Origin: Cloacibacterium sp964530915
Lineage (GTDB): Bacteria > Bacteroidota > Bacteroidia > Flavobacteriales > Weeksellaceae
Assembly (NCBI GenBank): GCA_964530915.1
Contig: CAZHCK010000002.1
Coordinates: forward strand, 1 to 64,000
DNA length: 64,000 nucleotides
Direction: 5' to 3'
The translations under genes were made by a program, and so were the position numbers. A model generated the notes under the pieces. The model did not search any database and was not told the origin of the DNA. It saw only the letters and a list, made by a program, of their open reading frames with translations. Shown here one piece after another: positions 25,947 to 34,514 of the stretch (positions are counted from its first letter, which is position 1; every line of letters begins with the position of its first letter).

Positions 25947-26529
25947 TATTAGTAGCTTCTCCTTCTCGATTTACCCCTTCTAATTTAAGCACTTTTTTCA
26001 AAGTTAAGAACATTATTTGTAAATCAAGCAAAAAACTCATATTTTCTACATACCAAACGTCAAACATGAATTTTTTTTCCCATTCTACTGCATTTCTTCC
26101 ATTGATTTGTGCCCAACCAGTAATGCCTGGTTTTATGAGATGTCTTTTCTTTTGAAAATCATTATAAAGAAGCAGGTATTCTGGGAGTAATGGTCTAGGT
26201 CCTATGAGACTCATGTTTCCTAGGAGAACATTGATGAGTTGTGGGATTTCGTCTAAAGAAGTTTTTCTTACTAATTTACCAATGCTGGTTAATCGTTCTT
26301 CATCTGGTAAGAGATTCCCTTGAGCATCTCTTTTATCGTTCATAGTTCTGAACTTGATAATTTTAAAAATTTCCTCGTTTTTTCCGGGTCTATTTTGTAG
26401 AAAAAAAACTTTTCCTCTATTGGCAAACAATAAAGCGATAAATACTATCAGAAAAATAGGACTCGTAACGATTATTCCTAATAATGACAGCACAAAATCT
26501 GATAAAGGTTTGAAAAAAATTTTATACAT
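25924..26529 (-). CDS. pglC: monotopic phosphoglycosyl transferase (PglC-like)
   Basis: About 201 residues. One N-terminal hydrophobic reentrant segment (SDFVLSLLGIIVTSPIFLIV) is followed by the bacterial sugar transferase domain with FKIIKFRTM, the catalytic Asp-Glu in TSLDEIPQL, SLIGPRPLLPEY and KPGITGWAQ. It transfers a sugar-1-phosphate, probably diacetylbacillosamine-1-P given the neighbours, to undecaprenyl phosphate. I chose the ATG at 26527-26529 (MYKIFFKPLSD); a TTG at 26539-26541 would add four residues. A TAnnTTTG box and a run of ten A lie just upstream. Confidence 0.92.
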   Translation of the reverse strand: MYKIFFKPLSDFVLSLLGIIVTSPIFLIVFIALLFANRGKVFFLQNRPGKNEEIFKIIKFRTMNDKRDAQGNLLPDEERLTSIGKLVRKTSLDEIPQLINVLLGNMSLIGPRPLLPEYLLLYNDFQKKRHLIKPGITGWAQINGRNAVEWEKKFMFDVWYVENMSFLLDLQIMFLTLKKVLKLEGVNREGEATNIAFKGNE

Positions 26530-26538
26530 AACAACCCA

Positions 26539-26546
26539 CAAATTTA
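26539..26546 (-). promoter_or_regulatory. candidate -7 box next to a poly-A10 tract, upstream of pglC
   Basis: The minus strand reads TAAATTTG (matches TAnnTTTG) ending 10 bases before the pglC ATG. Immediately upstream, 26548-26557 is a run of ten A (T on the plus strand) that would fall in the spacer between the -33 and -7 elements. No obvious TTTG -33 element is seen. The transcript would be almost leaderless, so confidence is low. Confidence 0.3.
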
Positions 26547-26586
26547 CTTTTTTTTTTCAGGGAATGGTTATTTTTTTAACATTTTT

Positions 26587-27051
26587 TTAAGACTGAAATT
26601 GATTCACAATTTCTTCGTATTCATAACCTTTTGACATCAAGAATTTTATCAATTTTTGTTTTCTTTGATAATCTTTCAATCCTTTGTAAGTGGGTAATAG
26701 TTTTTCGATAAAATCACGAATGGTATCTTGATAGTCACGTTCATCTATTTCTGAAAAAGATTTGGCAATGAGTTTATCCGAAATTCCTTTGAGACGGAGT
26801 TGTTGCTTGATTTTATTTTTTCCCCATTTTTTGATATAGAATTTTCCTCGTGTAAAACTTTTGGCAAAGCGTTCTTCGTTTAGGAAGTTCTCTTTTATGA
26901 GATAGAGGATTATTTCTTCTTTTGCTTCAGGAATCAGGACAAATTCTTTCATTTTTTGTTCTACTTCTGCATGACATCTGTCTTGGTAGACACAAAAACT
27001 GACTAATTTTTGCTTAATTTCTTGAAAGGGAAAAAGTTTTTTTTCTTGCAT
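26587..27051 (-). CDS. recX: regulatory protein RecX
   Basis: A 154-residue, basic, all-helical protein. The RecX signature NEERFAKSFTRGK is present in the middle, followed by KWGKNKIKQQLRLKGIS. RecX binds RecA filaments and limits strand exchange. The length is typical of the family. It is the most upstream gene of the left minus-strand block, with 57 bases (45 bases to the alternative TTG) before pglC; it may be a housekeeping gene at the border of the polysaccharide locus rather than part of it. A terminator for the preceding transcript overlaps its leader region (27064-27093). Confidence 0.9.
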   Translation of the reverse strand: MQEKKLFPFQEIKQKLVSFCVYQDRCHAEVEQKMKEFVLIPEAKEEIILYLIKENFLNEERFAKSFTRGKFYIKKWGKNKIKQQLRLKGISDKLIAKSFSEIDERDYQDTIRDFIEKLLPTYKGLKDYQRKQKLIKFLMSKGYEYEEIVNQFQS

Positions 27052-27063
27052 ATTTACAAAAAT

Positions 27064-27093
27064 AAAAAACCGAAATTAATCTTTCGGTTTTTT
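27064..27093 (-). terminator. Rho-independent terminator after the T9SS cargo operon
   Basis: A perfect 12-bp stem (AAAAAACCGAAA / TTTCGGTTTTTT) with a 6-base loop lies 12 bases past the stop of the PID-CTERM-like gene. The stem ends in T runs in both directions. Confidence 0.8.
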
Positions 27094-27104
27094 AAAAATT
27101 TATT

Positions 27105-27389
27105 TTACGATTTTACGATTTTACGATTTTTCATTTTGTACTGATAAACCATTATGACTGATGCTGAAATTGCCAAAACTGGTAAATAATCATCAATAGG
27201 AATTTCTTCATCTCCAGGTGGGTTACCTGCAGCATCTTGCTCCCCGCCAACTCCTCCTAATGCGCTTCCTCCGTTTGTGGTTCCTGTAGCGACATTTTCT
27301 GACTGTTGAAATCTATTTTCTTCTGTTTCTTGAGCCTTCACCAAAAACATAGTCAACAAAAGAAATAGGCTTGAAATTAATGCTTTCAT
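27105..27389 (-). CDS. small secreted protein with PID-CTERM-like tail
   Basis: A 94-residue protein. A signal peptide (1-19, ending VKAQ) is followed by a low-complexity Gly/Asn/Gln stretch and then PIDDYLPVLAISASVIMVYQY and a basic end (KMKNRKIVKS). Signal peptide, linker, P-I-D motif, single hydrophobic helix and basic tail is the layout of the small PID-CTERM-type sorting proteins of Flavobacteriia, whose function is not established. It begins 1 base after the stop of the 2259-residue T9SS protein, so the two are almost certainly co-transcribed. A short membrane anchor or a sortase/exosortase-type substrate are both possible; I cannot tell them apart. Confidence 0.75.
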   Translation of the reverse strand: MKALISSLFLLLTMFLVKAQETEENRFQQSENVATGTTNGGSALGGVGGEQDAAGNPPGDEEIPIDDYLPVLAISASVIMVYQYKMKNRKIVKS

Positions 27390-30300
27390 TTACTTTGATA
27401 TTATTTTTTTATTGATCATTTCATCAGCAAATATAATGCTAAAAATATTAGTACCTGTACTTAAAATCGATTTTTCTACTAATAATTGTTTTTTTCTAGC
27501 CTCTATGGTTTTCAAAAGTTTGCCCGAAATATCATAAATTTTTACTTGATCAAAGGTTTTATCCGCTTTTACTACATAATGATTTTCTGTTTCATAAATA
27601 AGCAATCCGTATTTGTTATTTTCGTTTGTGCCTAAAATTCTATTAAGCATATTGTATACAATTTCAAATCGGTCTGTGCTTTCTCCTTTTTCTGCAGAGA
27701 AGGTATAAGATTCTTTTTGTAAATTGATCAAAATATCTTCTTTTTTATCGTGTAGATAAATAGGTTGTCCGTTTGCAAATTCTCCTTCTTTTTTCGCTAT
27801 GGAAATGGTATGCTTACCCGTTTCATAAAATATTGCACCTAGAGCTACTTTATCATTTTCATTAAATGGATATTTTCTTCCTTGAATCGCTAATTTTTTA
27901 TTTTTCAATATTGAGTAAAAAGCATCTGCTCCTTCTACTAGAAGTGGCGAGTCATAATCTAGTTCAAAATTATTTGTTCCCCCTTTTACATAGCCTATTA
28001 GAATAGGATTTACAAAGTTAAGAGGTGTTTTGAGTTCTAGCCAGAATCTGTCTTTTTTATTATTTATTTGTCTATTAAAGAAGTTACCCGAATTATCTTT
28101 AGATCTCATGGAATTATTGAACAATAGGTTTCCGGGTGTATGAGCTTTTACAATGAATCCTTGACCTACTTTTATGATATTGTTAGGGATTTTACATGTA
28201 GGGCAGTTGGTACTAGTCCCTACTGTATCATTGTTCCCACTACCATTAAAACCATAAGGTGCAGCTAAACCTCCTGTTCCTGAATAAACTGCATAATTAT
28301 TGATACTTCCTGTTTTAGGATATTGATTCCCTTGCATTTCTGGATTAGGGTTCACGTTAGTCCAAAAATAAGCTACTTTCTGAATCACACCAGAGTTGGC
28401 TGCAAAAAGTAAATCAAAATCAATATTTGAAGGATATGGATTAGCAACAAGGTTATACCCTCTATCCGTTCCTGAAGAAGCTAATGGTACGCTAAAGCTT
28501 CCATTATGTGGCTGACCATTATAAGAGCCATAGAAAGGAGCTACTGTAGAGGGAGCAGAATTGCTTGCTCTAATGGCGTAGCCTATTCCTCTTTGGAACG
28601 TATTGGTTGTAGGATTTATGGAATAGAAAAAATCATCTGACTCATTGTAGGTGTAAAATCTAGTATTGAGTGTACCTGGAGAGAAGGATTTCAAATTTTG
28701 ATTGGTAACAGGACTGCCCCAATAATTATAATCTAATCTCTTTAACTCTGCATTTCTTTTTACAGTAATGTTATTTCCTGTATAAATGCCATCTCTTTGT
28801 ATAAAATTCCCATCATTTTCTACGGTAAGATTTCCATTATTTGTTACATTTCCTACCACTTCTACAAAATTTCCACTGGTATTAATGGTTAATGTTTTAT
28901 TAGCATTAATAGTTAAAGTACCATCCATGATTAAATCATTAGACACTGCGGTATCAAAATTATTTCCTAATACTACGTTTCCAAAAGTTTCAACATTGCT
29001 ATGGTTATTGTTATTGATTACTTGTGTAGCACTTCCTAAGAAATGTACTGTACTTTGTCCTTGTAAAAAATTAGCTTCTCCAGCATTATTGGTCCAGTTT
29101 CCATAGAGATAGATTTGTCCGTCTTGTGTAGTGGCATTGCTATCGTCCATATCTAAAGTTCCCCCAGCATTTAAAGTTAAATTACCATATACTTCTAATT
29201 TATTGTTAGAACTCGCTTCTATGGTCAGTGATTTATCTATGGTTAAATTTAGGACTCTGGCAATATCTCCATATAAGTCAGAATCTGCTGCAGTGTAGTC
29301 AATTACTGCATTATTAGCCACTGTAGCATTGAAGGTTACATTGGTATTTTGATCTGGTACTACCAATGTATCCCAGTTAGAACAATCAAACCAGTTTGTA
29401 TTATTCGTACCATTCCATTTTCCATTAGAATGTGCATGTGTAGCAATAGTTAACTGAGGACAACCTGCACTACCTATATAATTAAATCCCCCTGCGTCAT
29501 AGGAAGAACTATCTGCATAAGTTGTCCAATTAGCAGTTTGGTTAATTAATGCAATCCAATCTAATTGATCATTGTTAGTACTCGATGTAAAATTTTGCAA
29601 ATTAAATTTCACTCTTCCAGGTCCAGTAGGTGCAATAGTAGTAAAACACTTACTATTAGGGTAGATAGTAGACCATTTAGTATCTCCCGTGTCTCCTCCT
29701 GGTAAAGCATTCCACCCACTTTCCGTCCAACCGTAAAGCACATTTCCAGTATAAGTTGAGTGATGCGTAGTACTATTCGTCCAAGCTCCGCCTTGCATAA
29801 TCCACATATCATCATCTTCATTTAAATCAAATCCTGACCCGCCAAGTACCGCACTCTTTGTCCAATTATTATCTATTGCTCCACATGTATAAATATTATA
29901 CTGACTTCCTAAAAGTACATTTCCTGAAGAAGACTGATATACAATCAACGACCCTTTTGGTAGAACCGTATTAGTTCTCGTTATCTCAATTACTCCTTCT
30001 GTTCCCCCCCATTCATTGGCAAACTGTCTTTCATATCCATTGTCCGTAATATAGATTTTAGTTCCAGGAGTAATATCTTTAAATGCTACAAAAGCAATTT
30101 GATCTAATCCACTACCATCATAATTAGTATTTACAGCAAGAATTGCTAAGTCACCAGTAGATAAACTGGTAGAAGTGACAATATCAAACAATGAACTGGT
30201 TTTAGTAAATGCTCCAGAGGTTGCCGTTAATTGTCTTCCTGTAGCTGTTACTGTATGAATAATAGAACCAAGTGAAACACTTCCTGCTACAAAAGTTCCA

Positions 30301-33300
30301 GAAACGGCAACGGCAAGTGTTCCTGTACTGGTAACAGTAATTGCAGAAACATAATCTTTATCTTTATTCCCATTAGCATCAGTAGCATAGATAATTACTG
30401 GTGCCATAGCATCATTAACTACTGTAGTTGTGGCATTTTGAATATATCTTAATTCTGTTGCTATTACTTGAATCACATTGCTTGCATTCGCTGAAGTTAT
30501 TGCAGAAAAAGCTGTTTTTCCTGAACCAGTTGCCAAGAAAGTAGCATTAGCATTAGACAAACTAAATCCAAAATCTTCTCCGTCAAAAGCATCTGGCCCT
30601 ATGGTATTTTTAAGTGATAATCTTAAAGACAATACTTTTTGTGAATTATCTGGAACCGAATAATTTAATCCTGTAAACTGGATTTGATTTGAAGTAATTA
30701 CTCCATCTGCAATTTTGGTGGTTCCATCGAATAAAGCCACTGCTTTAATCGCATCCGTCCAAGTTCCTACTTCGTTTCCTGCACTTTGTGCCAAAGTTAT
30801 TCCATCAAGAATAGAAGGCAACGCATCCGAATCCGTCAAATCTGCACCTCCATCTCTTATGCCTATTTGCCATACTTGTACACCATCAGAAGTGGTAGCC
30901 AGTGGAGAATCATTTTCTAAAGAAGAAATAGAAGCTGCTTCAGAAGAAGCCACTGCAATAATATCTGTTTCCGCAGAGTTAGTACCTAACCCTGTAATAT
31001 TAAAGTTATAAGGATTTTCATTACTGTCATCATTAGCTATGGTGATGGTGGCGGTTCTGGTTCCTGCAGCCGAAGGATCAAAAGTAATACTGAAAGTAGT
31101 AGAACCCGCCGCTGCAATAGGAGTGGTAGGTACAGCCGTAACCGTAAAATCTGCAGCATTGGTTCCAGAAATTACAATATATGGACTTGCTCCTGTAAGA
31201 TTAAGTGCAGCCGTTCCTATATTCTCTATGGTAAAAGTTCTGGTTAGAGTTCCTGTACTTACATCTACCGTACCAAAATCTGTATGGTCTGACGTTGCTG
31301 GTGTAGAATCACCGTCTATAATAGATACTCCATTTCCTTTTACATCCATTTCTGGTAAAGAAGTGGTACATGCATTGGTATGAGAGCCTAAATTAGAAAC
31401 ATCATCTATTGGATACGACGTCCATTCTGTAGCTGGATTGAAAGCATCTGCACCATTAGAATCTCCTATTTGTACTGAGAAGTTTCTTACTAACGTTTCA
31501 TCTAAAGTAGAAACACCACCAGAAACCCATTGTGTACCTGGATCTGTTCCTATTTGTCCTATTACATCAATATTTTTAGTCTCTGAAATTTTATACAAAG
31601 AAATTGCATCATCTCCATTGAAAGTCATCATACTACTTGTACTTTGCAAATCTGCCTTTGCCAAAATAGTAGCTGATGAACTACTATTAGCAACTACATA
31701 AGTTCCGTATGCAGGTATAGAACCTGATAAAACTATTGTATAAGCAGCTGTAGTAGTTGAAGATCCATTATTATATTGTCTAAGTTCATAATCTGATAAA
31801 TTAATTGCACTCGCAGTAGGATTATAAATTTCTATTGCTTTATTATTGCCACTTCCTTCTAAATATTCAGAAATAAATAAATCTGTACATGGAGCAACAG
31901 AAACCGTAGCTCTCAGTGCAAAATCATAGGCTGCTTCATTAGCATCTGTATTATTGATGGTGACTGTATCTGTAAATGTTCCTGAGTTGGCACTGTTAAA
32001 AGTTACAGTAAATGTAGCAGAACTTCCTGCATTTATTGTTGCTGGCAACGTAATGCCACCTACGGTAAATTTGGTTCCCGTAGTCATGTTGATACTCGAA
32101 ACAGTCAATGCTCCAGTACCAGTATTTTGTATGGTAAATGTTTTTACTACATTGGAAGAAGCTGTAGTGGTTCCGAAATCCGTATCATCTGCAGTCGTTG
32201 GTGTAGTATCTCCATCTGAAATATTGGTCGAATTTCCCTGTACATTAATTTCTGGAGCTGTAACTGTAAGTGTACCACTTACGTTGGTGGTACCATCCCA
32301 AGCTCCTCCTGTATTCGGAGCACCAGCATGACCTCCATAGAAATATTCTGTACTCCCTGATTTTTGGTAACGCGTCACGTAGTAATAAGTTCCTGCAGGT
32401 CTACCTGTTCCTATTTCTGCAGAATACTCATCATTACTAGTATTTGAAAAAGAAGTATTTCTAGTGGCTGCAACCCAAGTCCAACCGCCTGATGTAGGTG
32501 CTACATTAGCAGTATTATAACCAATCCAAGCAGTAATACCTGCATGAGAATTTGCATCTCCTGTTACGTTAGGTTCGTGAACCTGAGAATAGACGGTATA
32601 AGATGATCCAGTGAGGATAGTCCCAGAAATTGGTGATTGAATATTTGCCCAATCTACTTTATTAGAAACTACAGATAATGAAGCACTACTGCTCCAAGTT
32701 CCCCAATTGCTACCCAAATAACGCCATTCTGTACTTCCTGCTTTTTTTACTCTGGCTGCAATATAATAAGTTCCTAATGCTAAATTATTGGGTAATGTAA
32801 AACTATAACGGTCATTATTACCCGCATCTGATTGAGTAACACCAGTAGAAGTCCACAATAGTGCAGACCATGTAGAAGGGTTACTGTCTGTACCTGAAAC
32901 GTATGCAAATTCTACGGTTTGATTGGCTGCGTTATATGTAACATCTGTAAGACCTGGTTCATAAATTTCTACCGTTGCAGTACTAGATGTTCCTTCTGGT
33001 ACTGATGCTGGTGAAACGGTAACTTGCCCTGCATCTACTACATTAGAATTTACGGTAAGTACACCGCTATCATTGTTCCAAACGCCAGCTGTACCACCAT
33101 AGAGATATGCGCCTGTATTAATTTTATAACGATATGCGTAATAATAAGTTCCCGGAATGAGACCAGAACCTAAATTGGCTACAAACTCATCATTATCTCC
33201 TACTTGTGTATTAAATGAGGCTAAAGACCAATTGCTCCAAGTATTAGGATTGGTATTGGTAGTACTGTATCCTAGTTCTGCAGTAACACCAGCTCCTTGA

Positions 33301-34169
33301 CCTGCTGCTTCTGTAATAGTAGGTTCATAGACTTGTCCGTAAACTGCCACCGTACTGCCTTCATCAATAGAAGCAATAGCAGGAGATTGAACATTTCCCC
33401 AGTCTGGAACGGCAGCGGAAACAGGAATTGGATAAATATTTATATTATCTATATCAATGTTCCCAGTCCCTGCTGTAAAAGCAAATTTAATATCCGTTAA
33501 TGTTTGTAGTGCTGTTTGTGCAATTCTATCATTAAAAGACTTTGTTGTGCCTATCCATAAATCCCAAGTATCATTTGCAATACTTTCATCAGAACCATCT
33601 GGCGCAGTATAATTCATTGAAGCACCCGAATTATTGATTACCCATGTTATTGTCTGAGTTCCTGAAAAGTTTGAAGAATTTAATGCTGTTGTTAAATCAC
33701 GAATAGAAAATTGTCCAGCAGTAGCTGTAAAATTAACACCAAATCTTGAATGTGTATTAGCATTAGATTCGGAAGAGTTAGCTATTCCAAAACTACTTCC
33801 TACCTGAAATGTTGCAGCCGTAGTTTGAGCCACAGAATTTCCACTGACAGTAATATCAAATTTGTAAATTAAACTTGTTGGAGTGGGCGAAAAATCAGTT
33901 GTTCTACTAAAAGAACCTGCATTAGTCGTTGCTCTAGCAAATCTTAATTTATTATTACTCCCACCTGTATTGATTGAAAGCACCATTCCACCACCAGATG
34001 TAGCTATTGCATCAAATTGTCCACTATTTGGTGTAGCGGATACATAACTAGATACAGTAGTAGAACTTGAAAAATCTTGTTGCAACAATTGTCCCCACCC
34101 CAAAACAGAAGTAAGGATCAACATAAATACGAAAAAACGAGAAAATAAATCTCGTAGAGTTTTCTTCAT
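27390..34169 (-). CDS. giant multidomain T9SS-secreted surface protein (2259 aa)
   Basis: The signal peptide (1-26, GWGQ) implies Sec export, then outer membrane passage by the type IX system. Layout: a beta-sandwich-like N-terminal domain (28-250); three repeats of about 120 residues (254-373, 378-500, 505-636) sharing YEP and GTYYYxxRYK-type motifs; a choice-of-anchor-D/HYDIN-like domain (639-757); a lamin-tail domain (761 to about 925, FISEYLEGSGNNKAIEIYNP); a second anchor-D domain (about 936-1060); further beta-rich regions; and a C-terminal module (1800-2175) shared with the next two genes. The last 80 residues are a type A sorting domain ending NKKIISK. No enzyme motif is visible, so adhesion is the best guess. 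No TAnnTTTG box is seen directly upstream. A run of seven G occurs in the coding strand (30004-30010). Confidence 0.85.
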   Translation of the reverse strand: MKKTLRDLFSRFFVFMLILTSVLGWGQLLQQDFSSSTTVSSYVSATPNSGQFDAIATSGGGMVLSINTGGSNNKLRFARATTNAGSFSRTTDFSPTPTSLIYKFDITVSGNSVAQTTAATFQVGSSFGIANSSESNANTHSRFGVNFTATAGQFSIRDLTTALNSSNFSGTQTITWVINNSGASMNYTAPDGSDESIANDTWDLWIGTTKSFNDRIAQTALQTLTDIKFAFTAGTGNIDIDNINIYPIPVSAAVPDWGNVQSPAIASIDEGSTVAVYGQVYEPTITEAAGQGAGVTAELGYSTTNTNPNTWSNWSLASFNTQVGDNDEFVANLGSGLIPGTYYYAYRYKINTGAYLYGGTAGVWNNDSGVLTVNSNVVDAGQVTVSPASVPEGTSSTATVEIYEPGLTDVTYNAANQTVEFAYVSGTDSNPSTWSALLWTSTGVTQSDAGNNDRYSFTLPNNLALGTYYIAARVKKAGSTEWRYLGSNWGTWSSSASLSVVSNKVDWANIQSPISGTILTGSSYTVYSQVHEPNVTGDANSHAGITAWIGYNTANVAPTSGGWTWVAATRNTSFSNTSNDEYSAEIGTGRPAGTYYYVTRYQKSGSTEYFYGGHAGAPNTGGAWDGTTNVSGTLTVTAPEINVQGNSTNISDGDTTPTTADDTDFGTTTASSNVVKTFTIQNTGTGALTVSSINMTTGTKFTVGGITLPATINAGSSATFTVTFNSANSGTFTDTVTINNTDANEAAYDFALRATVSVAPCTDLFISEYLEGSGNNKAIEIYNPTASAINLSDYELRQYNNGSSTTTAAYTIVLSGSIPAYGTYVVANSSSSATILAKADLQSTSSMMTFNGDDAISLYKISETKNIDVIGQIGTDPGTQWVSGGVSTLDETLVRNFSVQIGDSNGADAFNPATEWTSYPIDDVSNLGSHTNACTTSLPEMDVKGNGVSIIDGDSTPATSDHTDFGTVDVSTGTLTRTFTIENIGTAALNLTGASPYIVISGTNAADFTVTAVPTTPIAAAGSTTFSITFDPSAAGTRTATITIANDDSNENPYNFNITGLGTNSAETDIIAVASSEAASISSLENDSPLATTSDGVQVWQIGIRDGGADLTDSDALPSILDGITLAQSAGNEVGTWTDAIKAVALFDGTTKIADGVITSNQIQFTGLNYSVPDNSQKVLSLRLSLKNTIGPDAFDGEDFGFSLSNANATFLATGSGKTAFSAITSANASNVIQVIATELRYIQNATTTVVNDAMAPVIIYATDANGNKDKDYVSAITVTSTGTLAVAVSGTFVAGSVSLGSIIHTVTATGRQLTATSGAFTKTSSLFDIVTSTSLSTGDLAILAVNTNYDGSGLDQIAFVAFKDITPGTKIYITDNGYERQFANEWGGTEGVIEITRTNTVLPKGSLIVYQSSSGNVLLGSQYNIYTCGAIDNNWTKSAVLGGSGFDLNEDDDMWIMQGGAWTNSTTHHSTYTGNVLYGWTESGWNALPGGDTGDTKWSTIYPNSKCFTTIAPTGPGRVKFNLQNFTSSTNNDQLDWIALINQTANWTTYADSSSYDAGGFNYIGSAGCPQLTIATHAHSNGKWNGTNNTNWFDCSNWDTLVVPDQNTNVTFNATVANNAVIDYTAADSDLYGDIARVLNLTIDKSLTIEASSNNKLEVYGNLTLNAGGTLDMDDSNATTQDGQIYLYGNWTNNAGEANFLQGQSTVHFLGSATQVINNNNHSNVETFGNVVLGNNFDTAVSNDLIMDGTLTINANKTLTINTSGNFVEVVGNVTNNGNLTVENDGNFIQRDGIYTGNNITVKRNAELKRLDYNYWGSPVTNQNLKSFSPGTLNTRFYTYNESDDFFYSINPTTNTFQRGIGYAIRASNSAPSTVAPFYGSYNGQPHNGSFSVPLASSGTDRGYNLVANPYPSNIDFDLLFAANSGVIQKVAYFWTNVNPNPEMQGNQYPKTGSINNYAVYSGTGGLAAPYGFNGSGNNDTVGTSTNCPTCKIPNNIIKVGQGFIVKAHTPGNLLFNNSMRSKDNSGNFFNRQINNKKDRFWLELKTPLNFVNPILIGYVKGGTNNFELDYDSPLLVEGADAFYSILKNKKLAIQGRKYPFNENDKVALGAIFYETGKHTISIAKKEGEFANGQPIYLHDKKEDILINLQKESYTFSAEKGESTDRFEIVYNMLNRILGTNENNKYGLLIYETENHYVVKADKTFDQVKIYDISGKLLKTIEARKKQLLVEKSILSTGTNIFSIIFADEMINKKIISK

Positions 34170-34514
34170 TTGTGTTAAGAGTATGTAAGTTATTTAATAA
34201 AACGGACGATAAAATTAGTCATTTTTCGTAAATCTTTATGAATTTTTTAACATAAAATAAAAAAAACGTTTACTGACAATCAATTACTTAATAATGAAGG
34301 GGTTTTCAGAAAATATTAAATTTTATTCACATAGAACATTGTGCTTTTTTATCACTCAAAATCTAAAATTCGGCTCCCATTTTTGGCACTTAGTAACGCT
34401 TTTTTGTGTTATGTCTAAGAATCGTTGATGCTTTTTTGACAATATCAACTAAAAAAAAGAGCCGAGAACGAATTCTCGGCTTGCTTTCATTTTCACTTCC
34501 ACTTTGTAAAGGGA
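34170..34514. other. intergenic stretch between two T9SS genes
   Basis: These 345 bases hold the terminator of the 34515-38993 gene (34451-34480) and the leader of the 27390-34169 gene. I found no open frame with recognisable content, no TAnnTTTG box on the minus strand near the start and no repeat. Confidence 0.6.
34451..34480 (-). terminator. Rho-independent terminator after the 1492-aa T9SS gene
   Basis: An 8-bp GC-rich stem (GCCGAGAA / TTCTCGGC, 34461-34480) with a 4-base loop is followed on the minus strand by GCTC-type bases and then eight T (complement of 34451-34458). It lies 34 bases past the stop codon. Confidence 0.85.

Noticed and set aside
31039..31383. Plus-strand open frame of 114 codons in the 2259-residue gene
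   Set aside because: It is antisense to a long, well-supported coding region with clear domains. Similar antisense frames at 31954-32331, 36250-36516 and 37363-37746 arise from the Ser/Thr/Asn-rich composition of the T9SS genes.
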